Position numbers and translations under genes: made by a program. The notes beneath the pieces are model-generated. The model was not told the DNA's origin and made no database searches. It was given only the letters and a program-made list of their open reading frames with translations. From Dirofilaria immitis (taxonomy: Eukaryota > Nematoda > Chromadorea > Rhabditida > Onchocercidae), in assembly GCA_024305405.1 (NCBI GenBank), contig JAKNDB010000087.1:4528501-4592500 (forward strand): a DNA stretch of 64,000 bases, read 5' to 3'. Below are positions 23,723-35,744 of the stretch, piece by piece; positions within the stretch are counted from its first letter, which is position 1, and each line of letters begins with the position of its first letter.

Positions 23723-26700
23723 ATGAAAACACGAAAGGCCACATCACAGGCAACAAAAGCATCAAAAAAGGCAACAGTTAAAAACGTTTGGAAGTGGAAA
23801 GAGAAGAGGTTTATCTGCTCAGGCTGTGTTATCATCGGGAATTATTGAAAACAACGACAGTAAAAGCAAACGGTAATTTAACATTTTAAGTTTAATAAAT
23901 TTATAAGAAATGAATTAAATTCAAAGATATTTGGCCAATTCAATTGGATTAAATTTAAAAATATTCAGGCATGCAAGTTATCCTCAAAAGTCACATCAGA
24001 TAGCTCATTGTAAGGAAATGCGGAAACATACTGGATGCAAAATTCTATTGTATAATTATAATAATAAGCACATGTTTAGTTAAACGAAAATTAAGTAGTT
24101 AAAATTTGAATGAATGAATAGATTCATGTTGAGCGAATATTATGAGACATAATTGCTTCTTGAATGTATCTAATTTTCCACGTTTTTTGTTTTTGTATTA
24201 TTACTGGAATTCATAGCATTATTAGTATTATGGATTGTTTAGCTTTTTGGACGTAATCTCAGAGTCTTCTCAGTTTTTGTATTTATCAGTTTTTATCATT
24301 CAGGATTGCAGTAGCAAAGAGAGCTCGATTTAATTCACGAATTCCTGCTGCCTCATCTATCATTATGAAAAAGGGCGGAAAGGTTCGGGTAAAAGTCCGA
24401 GAATATAAACAGCAGGACATCCCCTTCTCTACATATTCTCCAATCAAAACCAGAGGATTATATAAAAAGCAGTTTGTGGTTCAATTTTATTTCAGCTATA
24501 TAAATTCAAAGATTAGTGTAATCTCGTGAATTAAATTTAATGCAGCGTGAACATTTTTACAGATATATTAACTATTTGGAAAAATAACTTATATTTTCTA
24601 ATTTATTTTAGATCTCGAGGAACAGACCATTGTCGATTATGTAAAATAAATGCTGTTGGTTTTATGATATGTTCTCTTTGTGAAAATAAATGTAATTTTT
24701 TTAGTGTAATCTTTTCACATTTTCAACAGAGTAAGGGAAAGGGAAATGAGATTCCATAGTGAGTGGCTTTCTCATCTCTTCGAATACAAATGGTCTCTTT
24801 TTGATGTTTCATGAGTTATGTAAATATATCAGTTTCGTAGTTCCTTATTGTAAAGATCTGATATTAATCCGTGTTTGCGAAGATCATCAACAGCAATCCA
24901 GATTAATTTGATTTGTTCAGATCACTTGGAATGTTTGGGATATGCGCCAGAATCTGCACGTTTAGTGTTTGAAAACGATTCTACACATGGCTATGTCCGA
25001 CATGTACATATTGCTGCAGTTGCAATGAGTTTATATATGATGTGAATTTTTATGTTTGAAATTTTCTCTGGTGAATTCAATATATTTTAATACTAAAAGA
25101 TTTAAAAAAGACTTTTGATTAGTATCCTAGAATTCTATAGATTAGTAATGTCTTTACTGGTGATTAATTTTCTTGCTTCTGAGGATTTTAAAGTTTTCAT
25201 TTTTTTTCCAAAATTTATTTGTGAAACATTTTGTATTGAGGCCTTGCTCTTTTCCTCAATCAACAAATTTGATCAAAATAGATTATATAATCTTTATGGT
25301 TTAGCCGGAAAATGTACAGTGTTTTGCATGTGATGCAGCTTTTCATGGATCATGCAGACCAAATTCTGGGGCATGGATGAATCCGAATGATCCATTTTCA
25401 AGTTGGTTCTGTGAAAATGTAAACATCTTTTGGACATTGAAAATAGGTCAATTTATGACAATTCTTAACAGTTTTGAAATTTCTGAAATGAAAAATTAGT
25501 AACCAATAACTTTGAAACTCTTTGAACAAGAGGAATGCAATACGTTCATAGCGAAATGTTTCTCGTTATGGTTTTTAACTTTCAAGTTTCAATTACTTGC
25601 TTAAACCATTATGATATTTTATTCATTTTCTGGCAAAAAAAAAAAAAAAAAGAATTCACAGATATTATAATGATTAGTTCTTTGAATCGTCCTAGTACAG
25701 CTTTGGAGATAAAAAGTAAAAAGTGATAAATGATTGACAAACCTTCCAAAGCATCTAATAAAATGGTGATGGTTCTAGTAACGACGGAATAGAAAGAATG
25801 GGAAAGAACTACTAATCTGTGACCGACACTGACCAAACGTTTGGATTTTTCAGTGAATCATCAGACTGTTCCTCTTCAGCGAGTAGCTCTCTACAGGAAA
25901 ACGAATCAGCAGAGAGAAAGTCATATTTTTGGCACTTAAGGCATGATTACACGACAGCCTATCTCTGGAAAGCTAAATTACAAGCTGAACGAGATACTGT
26001 ATATTTTTATCATGCTTTTTTCATAACATGTTATAAAATAATAACATTGTTTCAATTACTGAGATATATTATTTAACGAAGCAAATATCATATGTTCATG
26101 AATTTTCAGGTAAACGACCAGCTGAGAGATTTTTGTCGTCAATATTTGAAACGCAAAGAAGAAAAAGAAAAAATAAAATGAAACAGCAAATTAAAATGGA
26201 AATTTTTCGCCGAAAAAATAACAGCAAAAATCCAAAGGTTTTTACTTCTTTTTATTACTTGTGCGGATTTTTACCATTTTTTACCGTACTATTCGCATTA
26301 TGATTCATTGAAATATTAAATAATTTTACTTTTTAAATCAAACGATTCTTAGAAAAATTTTGCTGTTCGAATAAATTACTGAATATGAAGGTTTGAAATG
26401 TGATTCAGCACTTCGTAATAGATATGCTCCAGAGATTGTAGGAATATTATTGCAAAGAACCAACATTTGCATTTCTGATATACAACAAAAGCCAAGATTT
26501 GTAGTAGACGTATTTTGTTATTTCAGAAAATAAAACGGAGCGATTTAGAAAATGAGTCAGCCAGGAATATCAAAATTGTTGATGGTATTAAAATTTTTGT
26601 TCATGGTAAGCAGGATGTTTCCGAGCAATTAACAAAGGCTGAAAAACATCGAGCGATGAAAGATAATTCAACTGCTTTTGACTATAATTTGTAAATTTTC

Positions 26701-29131
26701 TATCCCAAACTTCATTTGTTCACTTCTACGATGTCCAATTATTATATTTTGAAAATAATGATGTTAAAATAATAAAAAATAAAAAATATAATAAAAATAA
26801 TAAAAAGTAATAAAGAAGCATCAACTAAATCTACTGTGCTTTTTTAGACAATAGTATGAAGCTAACAAATTTTGGTTGAAAAAAATAATTATTTGAACAT
26901 TTATGTTGAATGACTTTCACTTTTTCGAAACTTTTTTCTGCCAGGATGGAAATTCAAATGTTTACTCTTTTAGTTTAAAATTTGATTCATTGTTACAGAT
27001 ATACAGCTGCGAAGAAGAAATTCCGTGAATCCCAACCATCAGAAGATTTGATTGCTGATGAAGAAAGACCACCTCAAACACAGTGGATTCAGTTCGGTTC
27101 CGAACGTTTGCTGGCAATGTATTCATCGCCTTACCCAAAACGTATTGCACAGTCATCCAATGTTCACATATGTCGATTCTGTCTTATAGCTCTTGAAGAT
27201 TCTACGTTATATGAAATACATACGGTACTTCTTCATTTCTCGTAGATTTATTCATTTAATATGCATTTAATATTTGAAGCCTTGTAATATTGTTGTTTCC
27301 AACTTTTAAATGGAATTAATCCCACTCAGCTCACTTATAGTTATGGATATTCCAAATTCTCTCATACTGCAATTTATTATTTACTTCTTTTGATGAATTA
27401 ATGGAATTTATTTTTAAGGCTCATTGTGAGTGGAAGCACCCACCAGGAAATGAAATTTATCGAGACGATAGGCTATCATTTTGGGAAATTGACGGCATCG
27501 ATGAAATTGTTCGTTCATTAATTTTAAAAATTTCTTAGAAAGAAATTATTGGAATTTCATAGTTATGGTTTGCAGGCCTATTTTTAAAAGTAGAGGTTTT
27601 AAGTCCATGAAGTTGCAAGCGTTCTTTTTACTACTCACTTTCGTTTAAAAAGTTTTCCGTAATTTATATCTCCATTTTTTGTTTGTAAACTGATTGTTAA
27701 TAAGGTTTTAAGCGCCGAACTTATTTCATATTTCGCCGCGCACAGTACTTCGCAAAAGAGTAATAATTATTTAAAACTCTTCATTGCTTATGTATTTATT
27801 AATATTATAAAAATTGTTTTTAATATTTTGGCGCTATTTCAGGCTTATTGTCGAAGACTGTGTTTGCTCTCTAAATTGTTTCTGTTTTCAAAAACTCTTC
27901 ATCATGAGGTGGAAACATTTATGTTCTATATTTTGACGGAATATACAACGGAAGGTTGTGTGCTTTTGGGCTATTTTTCGAAGGTTTGTTTCCATGACTA
28001 TTTTAAAATTATTATGAGAATCCAAGAAATAATCATTGCCTATTTTAAAAGTGCTGTTTATTGAAGGAAAAAATCCAAGCAAAAACAACAATTTGAGTTG
28101 CTTATTGACACTTCCATCATCACAGCGAACTGGATATGGCAAATTCCTTATTGATCTCAGTAAATTTTTTTATTTTCACAAACTTTATCTAGTACGAACT
28201 TAATTTTGCGCAGAAAAAGTCTTTTTCAACACATCATGAATCAATTTTTTCAAAATCTTTTGAGGTTACAAACTTTCCTTGCGAGAACGGAAAATCGGTG
28301 GACCGGAGCATCCACTTTCTGATATGGGTTTAATCACATATCGAAGCTACTGGAAAGCAGTGATCATATGTTATATTCGAAAACGACGCCCGCTGAACTC
28401 AATTTCAATCAAAGGCACCAAATTGGCTTCATTAATATTTAAATCGCATTAGTAGAAGCATTAAAGCATTATAAATCACTGGTTACTTGTTAAGCACCTT
28501 AACTAGTTCAAATGAAAAAGATCTCAAAAATGCATTAATTATTTTTCACATTTTAAAAGACTCAGTTTTTGCAGAAATGAGCAACGAAACTGGTATACAT
28601 TCATCAGATATTGTCAGTACAATGCTTGAAAATAAGATGCTCAGATATCACGATGGAAACTACTTGATTAATAAAGTAAATTTTTTGTTTTGCATACTAC
28701 AAGATAATTGTTTATATTCTACATTTTTTCTCTCTTATTCTCGCTATTCCTCTTTGAGATGTACATACATCAAGTTTTGAAAGTGAATTGTTTTTGCTAT
28801 TTTATTTGCTTATTTTCTTTATTGTGTTTGAAACTAAAACGTTATCCTCATCCATTTTTTATATTTGATTTTTTGCAATGTTTCCAGACTTGATTAAATA
28901 CCAGAAATGGTATTGATTTCATTTCTTTTTTTGAATATTTGATCAATGTTTTTTCGTCAACTGTTAATTTAATAATAAATTAGTTAGTTACCTGTTTTAG
29001 AAAAAGCATTTGCCGCACCATTACGTATATTTCGCCGTCGAGTTGTACATGATGAAAAACTTATTTGGGAACCTGAATTTGACGTCGAAGATGCGGTCAA
29101 AAAATGGGCACATATGTTGATTAATCGTTGA
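23723..29131 (+). CDS. MYST histone acetyltransferase with double PHD finger (KAT6/LSY-12 type)
   Basis: MYST/KAT6 enzymes acetylate histone H3 within ING/BRPF complexes. Exons: 23723-23872, 24304-24471, 24612-24691, 24921-25041, 25305-25418, possibly about 25655-25800, 25854-25998, 26110-26237, 26527-26690, 26999-27224, 27419-27508, 27843-27983, 28067-28159, 28265-28414, 28575-28675, 29001-29131; about 700 codons. Tandem PHD fingers: [57 protein letters not shown] domain: C2HC finger (ICRFC...HTAHC), HPPGNEIYR, the autoacetylated-type lysine in [10 protein letters not shown], catalytic Cys in NLSCLLTLP, acetyl-CoA loop [10 protein letters not shown], catalytic Glu in [12 protein letters not shown]. 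All key residues are present. Frame breaks: about 23778-23785, 24972-24975, about 25756, 26168-26173 and 29001-29005. The 28414/28575 intron appears to use a GC donor. The start and exon 6 are the weakest parts. Confidence 0.9.
25635..25651. repeat. Poly-A run of 17 bases
   Basis: An uninterrupted A17 within the MYST gene, between exons 5 and 6. Such runs are where assembly length errors are most likely. Confidence 0.9.
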
Positions 29132-29863
29132 ATTTGGCTTTTATATTATATTAATTATTAGTCGAATTTCCAAGCCATTTTCAATTGTTACATTTAAAGT
29201 CATTATTTCTTGCTCATAGTCAATATCAATATTTTTAATTCCCTTCTCCGTTGTTTTTAATAAGAAAAATAGCAGCACATCATTTTCACTATATTGCTTT
29301 TTTTTCTTTTTTTTTGATTGCTTTCTGTTATATTTTGAATAAAGATCTGCATCTCTTCTTCCCTTTTCTTAAAGAACGTTATTGGCTATTTGAACCAAAA
29401 CTATGTGTCTGTTTCCTTAAACTTCCGCATATATTATAGGATTTTCAAGAATGTTAAAATTTTTTTTTTTTTACTGGAGTCGAATTTAAATAATCTATTA
29501 GATCATTGCCTGATTCGGTTTAGCATTCAGGTAATAGATATTGATTGATTTCAGCAGTAAAATTTATGTAATAAAATATATCAACAAAATTATCCTGAAG
29601 TAAATCGGCAGCCTGTCATAGAAACAGATTCGAAGAGGAATAGGCTGTATTCTACCATCATAATTTTTCGGCATAATTCATTTGCACATATTATCAATGC
29701 TACCTACTTTTTCTTTTTGGTATTCTGCTTCAAATTTTTTCATCTGAATTTGCCCCTAATTCGTTTGATTTATCAAATTTTGACAAAAACTGTGTTAGAA
29801 TTTATTCTTGTTTTAAATAGTTTGGATTTCTAGTTCAATACTAAAAATATTACCACATGAAAG
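29132..29863. other. Short same-strand gap between MYST and F-box/WD40 genes
   Basis: Holds the MYST 3' UTR (AATAAA at 29338-29343) and ends with an acceptor-like TTTCTAG at about 29832, 32 bp before the next start codon. The 730-bp spacing would suit a trans-spliced operon or two independent genes. Confidence 0.5.
29338..29343 (+). terminator. Candidate polyadenylation signal of the MYST gene
   Basis: AATAAA about 200 bp downstream of the MYST stop codon. Confidence 0.45.
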
Positions 29864-32631
29864 ATGTCAAGAATGGTCGATTTACCCTGTGAATTAATTT
29901 TAATTATTCTGAATTATCTTCCAAGTCGTGATTTGTGGCAGAACGTTCGTCTGACATGTCGGTTTTTTGCAACGATTATTGCTGATGAGAGCTATTGGAA
30001 ACGAAAATTACAGGTAGAATCCTTTTATTTTATGGGAAAAGCCGATGATGCTTATGAAACAATCCGTATACGAAGTTCTTGTTCGATAACCTAACATGCT
30101 TCGTGATTTATGATGAGACGAAGAACTTTTAGTGTGCTTCGAGATTGAAACTAATCTTGGAGACTTCGACTCAAAAATGTTACAGAGAAACCTTGAAGTT
30201 GAATTGCCATCTTATCAGTTATATGGTTCAGTATCCTCATTATCTTATTGTTGTGCTAAAACAGAAGAAGAAACGGAACGGTGGAAAAGTGGAAAGTGTG
30301 ACTTTTTTTTAATTTGATTAAAAGTATCAGTAAGTTTTCTTTAGAAGAAGAAAAATTTATTCTCTTTGTATCCCTCCAATTATTTAAGCAGTTCAGTTTT
30401 GATTTTTGGCAATTTTTTTCTTCAATTGATAGGTTGGGACGACTTATCTGTGCAGTAGGACATGATGGAACAGTTGATGCTGTAACACTGATGAAATCGT
30501 CGGCACATAAACGATTATGTATTTCCGGTGCTCGAGATCGTGCACTGATTATTTGGGATGTAGATGCTATAGCTGTTAGAGCTTCTTATTTAATTCTAGC
30601 AATTTTTGCATCAAATTGAATTTAAATTCACATTTCGTTCTTTCTTTTGGCAATTGGTAATCATTGTTTCTGCAATATTTTTTTAATAAGACAGAAATGT
30701 TTTATTAGCTCATTTGGAGAGACTAACCTAATTTCTGCAGTAGTTTTTGCTTTGCCGAAAATTTGTAAGCGACTGCGCTTCGGCAGAAATTAATATTGTT
30801 AATTTGAATTCAATTTGCTTGAAGACAACAGATAGATTTTAAAGAGTTTTTATTAATGTTATTTAAGTAAATGAGATGTTCATTGTTGTAGAACGAGGTG
30901 GAGAGCGAAAACTGGAAACTATATGAATTTTCTGAAGCTCATCAGGTAAGATTATTCACTTAGTTTAAAAATTAAAGTGTAGTTGATTGAAAAGCTTCTG
31001 CCCAGAAATTCTGTGAAGTGCATTCCTTATGGAATTATGCTTTGAACATGGTCTTAATGACAAATGCTTCTTAATTATATCCTTCTTAAGCGTAGCGTAT
31101 TTATCATTTTTGTAAACTGTGAGATTCAGATTAAGATGCTGTAATGGTATTTAAATGGCCTCACATAGTATTCAGGGATGGATATGGAGTGTATGCAGAG
31201 CAGATATGGATATGTTTTACTCTTGTGGTTGGGATCGTTATGTAAAACAGTGGCGAATCGTTGATGGGCATGTTAATGTAAGAATTCGGTCCAAATCACT
31301 ATTATTTTTTGACTCTTATAGTAGATGAATCTTATCTCAGTTTTTCTTTTCATGACAGAAACTACGAGCAGCATGTGAGGTTGTGAAATAAGACAGGTAA
31401 TCACTAAACAAAATGAATTAACAAAATTTTGGACTTAGCTATAATTTTTAAAAGAAATGAAGTGCTCCCTACATATGCAAGATAAAACATAAATTCAGCA
31501 AAAGTGAACGTAAGTTTATAAAACGCGAAAAAAGTTTTGCAATTCAAAAGTGAAAAGAAAAAGTTGTGAATTCATTTTTTTTTCAGCAGCTTTGTGATGT
31601 TCAAATGGCTTCTGCAGTATTGTGTGTCATAAATGATGGTACAACAGCTGTTTGTTCCACATTTGGACGGAGAGTAGTCGTTATGGATGCGCGAAATTCG
31701 TTGCAGAAAATTACTGATATGCTGTATCATCGAAGTGCCGTTTTTGATCTTGTTCAAATGGTAGTCGCTCTCTCAATTTTCCTTTGATTCTTTTATAGTT
31801 TTATGTTCACTGGTTTTTTCATACTAAATGATTTTTGTGAGAAAAATAAGTAGAAGCTTCTTATTTATCCAAGGTTATAATCTTAGAAATGTTATAGCCA
31901 GATAGCAATTATCTGTATTCGTGTGGTGAAGATCGACGATTAGCATGTGTAGATAAACGTATGTGGGAAGTTGTGAACGATTTAGAATTGGGAGCATACG
32001 CTCAGACTATGTCATTACGGCAAGGACAGTTACTTTGTGGAACCACCGATGGAAAGATGCTTTTATTGACCCGAGCAATTTAAAAATTACCAGCGTATGT
32101 TATGTTTTGTCGATCTAGCAGTTTCCCAATTTCCCAAATAATGTACCTTTACTGCGATAAAATGAAGGAACTGGAATAATGATCTTTTTCAGGAAGTGTT
32201 TGTTGGAAGTGGCGGGTTACGGCAAGTAAGACTAAACACTGGTAGCCAAATGTGCATTACGAAGGATCGTTTTTTCAAAGTGTTCACACCTGGTTTACGT
32301 CCCAGACTGTTTGCTGAATCAGATGAATTCGATGTAGAACCGTCTAGAGTAAGTGATTTATATTTAGAGAAAATGTATCCATGAAAAGGAAACATTCTTT
32401 TATTTTCACTTAGTGTAATCAAAATAGAGAATGAATTTTTAGTTCGATTATTACGATGATGCTTTGGTTGTCGCTTGCGGTGATGGATCCATTTTTTCTG
32501 CACTACGTGATGCACTTGGAAGCGAAGCACTGACTGTCAAAATACTGATTTGCTGTTTTATTCATCGTGCCGTTTTTTCTCTTCATTTTCTGGAACGAGA
32601 TTTGAACCTTTTAATCAGGAAGCTTAAATAA
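29864..32631 (+). CDS. F-box/WD40 protein, FBXW9-like
   Basis: Probably a substrate receptor of an SCF (SKP1-CUL1) ubiquitin ligase. Exons: 29864-30013, about 30121-30300 (boundaries uncertain), 30433-30574, 30892-30945, 31176-31277, a 21-bp microexon 31359-31379, 31587-31760, 31898-32094, 32193-32348, 32443-32631; about 450 codons. The F-box fills residues 1-50: VDLPCELILIILNYLPSRDL followed by VRLTCRFF. WD40 blades follow: DAVTLM...CISGARDRALIIWDV, GWIWSV...SCGWDRYVKQW, RRVVVMDAR, YLYSCGEDRRLACVD, LLCGTTDGK and VVACGDGSIFSALR. The blade pattern resembles FBXW9 more than FBXW7 or beta-TrCP, a judgement made from memory. One frame break at T-run 32061-32064 blocks the exon that should read on into DPSNLKITS. 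The region joining the F-box to the first blade is the least certain part. Confidence 0.85.
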
Positions 32632-34279
32632 TTGTTTATTTTCTGACAAAAAATGCTTTGTTGTTTAATTTGATCTCCTTATTTTAATTGCATCTTTCTT
32701 ATGTACGTTTGCTTCATTGAGTCTCATTTCCAGAAGTGCAAACTTTAAGTAAATTACTTGATCCTATTTTTGAAAACATTTTGATCAATTTGAACATTTA
32801 AGTTTTCCAAATTAAAGAATTTTAGACTGAAAATATATTTTTACAATTTTCCTGTATTTATGTATAAAGAGAATGAGCCTTCAATACGAGAAAATAATAG
32901 AACGATAAAAGTAGCAAATCAAGAGATTATGCTTTTCTTCATTCTCGTTTGTATTTTTCTGCATTGTGGAATTGAAAACTGAGTAATACATTATATTATA
33001 ATGTGATCAAAATCATAGTATTATAATCAAAACATTAAAGGCAATGTTAAAACATAATGGTTTTCTACTCCGATGCTTAATTTTGCATGTTTTTGGGCTC
33101 TAATTTCTAGGTACGACTTTTTATTTCTATTTCAAGAAATATATTTGACAATTTTAGAGATTTAAATTTTTATGATCAATTGCGGTTTCACTTCATTTCA
33201 TATATTGATAAATAATTTCATCTTTGAATTCCATGTCTTTTTATTATACGGCTTTGAATATTATCTTTTATTGTGACTTTGACAACTTGAAATTTTTCTT
33301 TCGAACATTACTTCGAACTTTAATATTTAATACATTTAGGCACAGTTTTTCACTTCAACTCTTTCGTACATATTTCCTGATCTCATATTTTATTTCTAAA
33401 GATTTTCAATACGAATGCTATCTTAATATAATCTAATTTCAAGTTTTACATGTAGATATAACTTCTGACTCAAAATTTTTATATTTACTGATCTATTGTC
33501 AATACGGGATTTAGAAAATTATTCCTCATGATGTTTCATCTATTAAAAGTTATTCATGATCATTTTCCTTTGTGAACTGATGAATTTATCAATTTTTAAA
33601 GGTATAACTTCATGCACTTCTTATTTGCACATTGTTTTATAAAATGAAAATTTGGAATTATGAAAGATTTTCCATACCTTTAGCAAATAAGTTAGTTTGA
33701 CATAACTTCTTTATGATATAATTTTATTTATCTTTTAAAGAGAAAGTTGGAATAAGGGATAGAAAGCGACGGTATTTTAGAATATTTTTTCGAATCAAGA
33801 AAACTGCGGAAATTGTAATGATGTTTTACTAAATTCTATCTGATTAAAAATTCTGCGAAGCTAATTTATGTCATTAGCATATCCTTAATTTATGTTTTCA
33901 TTCGAAAAAGTTTTATTAGTGTTTCAAAATTATTCTGGTAAAATAATTATAAATTCTTATTTGGTATGGAGAAATTTACTCAGGCTTTCATTTTTGATTT
34001 GGTTTTAAAGAAATTCGAAAAGTAACAACTTTATTTTTAGACTGACTATTTAGATCAATTTGAAGCGACAAGGCTTTTTGAATCATTCATGTATATTTTT
34101 TTCGAAAGTAACTATTCCGCTAGGCTCTTTTTGATAGGTATTTATAAAATTTTTTTGAACTTTTAACTTGGATCTAAAACTTTACGAAAACTTGCCATCG
34201 ATTAAAGTTTAACTCTTTTTAAATAACTAATTAACTGTCATTCATTTTCAGCTTCTTGATCTACGTTCAAAAATTTTGT
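32632..34279. other. Gene-free AT-rich DNA downstream of the F-box/WD40 gene
   Basis: Only short hydrophobic open frames that look random. The segment ends with a good acceptor-like TTCATTTTCAG (34244-34254) immediately before the polA relic. Confidence 0.5.
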
Positions 34280-34597
34280 ATGCAACGCATAATTTATTAG
34301 ACAAATTGAAAGAAAATGAGAGAATGATTAACAACAGCGATATTATATATTGTATTTCAAGAAACCGACACTTACTGTGCTTGAGAGTAGCATATATAAT
34401 TTAGCGGGAAGAAGATTTAATATTGCTTCACCAAAGCAGTTAAGTGACATTTTGTTTGATAAGATGGGGCTTAGTAAAAGAGGAAGTTAAAGTCTGGATT
34501 GTATAGCACAAGCTCTGAAGTATTAAAAGAACTTAAAATGGAAGGAGTTAAAATTGCAAGTGAGATTTTAAATTGGCGACGCTTAAGTAAGCTAAAG
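34280..34597 (+). pseudogene. polA: Bacterial DNA polymerase I (polA) fragment, Wolbachia-like, decayed
   Basis: Three adjoining frame segments reproduce the junction of the exonuclease and polymerase domains of bacterial DNA polymerase I: LLDKLKENERM, then KPTLTVLE, LESSIYNLAGRRFNIASPKQ and LSDILFDKMGL, then GLYSTSSEVLKELK and ILNWRRLSKLK. The motifs LFDKMGL and WRxLSKLK are typical of alphaproteobacterial PolI, and Wolbachia is the obvious donor in a filarial nematode. The copy is broken: frame changes near 34340-34365 and at about 34486, and the roughly 40-residue stretch normally between TVLE and the next LES is missing, as if deleted between the two LE(S) positions. Nothing else of polA flanks it. 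It is a nuclear bacterial insertion, not a working gene. Confidence 0.82.
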
Positions 34598-35616
34598 TTT
34601 ATTTCTAAGTTTCTTGAAATAAAATTGCAGAAGTCTTAAATGTTTTTAATTGTCCTATGTTCTATGTCATTTTTTGTTAAATTGATAATCCACAGAAATT
34701 ATTTTTAGATAATTTAAAAAAATAATAAAATTCAGCGAATAAATGTTTAGCAATATTGAAGAGTTTTTTAACAAATGATGCACGACTAAATGCAAATAAA
34801 AGTTAAGAATTTCCTTAGCAGTTTCAGGAACTTAACGCATGTCTTCTACGCATAGTAGGAAAATCTAGTCAAATAATTCAACAACTGAAAAATGAGCAAT
34901 CCAAGTCCTATACTGTTGTTATTCCCTTGCTTTCGAAAAATTTTTCCGAAAAAAAATTTTCTCAGCCAGCATCATTTCTGAAAATTTTCAACCTGGACGA
35001 ACAACAAAGGATTATAATAATATCGTCGAAATGGTAGGCATTGTTTTGCATATAGAAATGGTCTTTTATTCAAAACATTGTTTTACACTGTCTCATAATA
35101 TAATCCAATATCAATAAAGTTTTCATATGTATTTCTCGCTTCCTAAAAATTCTAAGAATTGAAATTTCGAAATTATCTCTGTCCTAAAATTTTTCCTCAT
35201 TAAATTACTCTCGTCGGCCAATATTATTTCAAGAAATTTTCATCCTGGTTTAAAAGTATCATATATTATTGTTTGAAATGCAATTAATATAATAGTTATT
35301 TCAACGTCAGTTTTGGTCATTCTTTAATAACTTGATTGTTTCAACTAAATTTTTGACTAAATTGTCTTTTTAAAATAGAGAATTATTTAACTAAATTGAT
35401 AATTTGCTGCAAATATATCTCAATCTCGTAAATAATCTTTCGGCTCCTATTATATAGAAAACTTCGCCACCTTCTTTTGAATACGAAAAAAAGGTATAAT
35501 TATTTAGACGATATATTTAATCCCTTATTCGACAACAAGTTTCGTTATCAAGCGTTCCAAATTATTTCACGATAACCTTGAAGTTGTAACGGCTGCCTTC
35601 CGATATTTTTGATATA
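34598..35616. other. AT-rich DNA containing one unassigned exon-like open frame
   Basis: Between the polA relic and the tRNA-Sec relic. It is mostly featureless, apart from the 34818-35033 open frame listed separately. Confidence 0.4.
34818..35033 (+). CDS. Unassigned exon-like open frame, 71 codons
   Basis: This frame has a splice-acceptor-like TTAG at its left and AAATG/GTAGGC, which could be donor or stop, at its right. It reads QFQELNACLLRIVGKSSQI, then a charged and hydrophobic mixture including VVIPLLSKNFSEKKF and LDEQQRI. It is less AT-biased than the surrounding DNA, which is why I list it. I cannot assign a family; a faint resemblance to the MED8 N-terminal region is not strong enough to name it. 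No partner exons were found on either side, so it may be a gene remnant. Confidence 0.25.
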
Positions 35617-35709
35617 CACATGTGTGAACTCATATATATATATACGAGATGCAGACTTCAAACCTGTAGCTGTCTAGCGACAGAGTGGTTCGATTCCATC
35701 TTCCGGGTG
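35617..35709 (+). pseudogene. Degenerate selenocysteine tRNA (tRNA-Sec)
   Basis: From 35650 to 35709 the sequence is clearly tRNA-Sec: anticodon loop CTTCAAA with anticodon TCA (reads UGA), a long variable arm with a perfect CTGTC/GACAG stem and TAGC loop, a T arm GTGGTTCGATTCCAT and acceptor 3' strand CTTCCGGGTG. The 5' side is damaged: the expected CACCCGGATGAACTC reads CACATGTGTGAACTC, and the D loop is replaced by an AT repeat, leaving only a CTC/GAG stem and no GG pair. The anticodon stem has one A-C mismatch. No T4 Pol III terminator follows within about 30 bp. Total length is 93 nt, close to normal. A decayed copy is most likely. Confidence 0.75.
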
Positions 35710-35744
35710 TAGTAAGGCATTTCTTCATATCTTCCTATTTAGGG

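Noticed and set aside
26110..26180. Alternative reading [13 protein letters not shown] in MYST exon 8
   Set aside because: The preceding exon ends in phase 0, which gives [16 protein letters not shown] instead; the alternative frame only becomes correct after the A-run break at 26168.
34255..34280. Host exon LLDLRSKI just before the polA relic
   Set aside because: It has a good acceptor but its phase does not join the downstream 34818 frame, and the residues may simply continue the decayed polA sequence.
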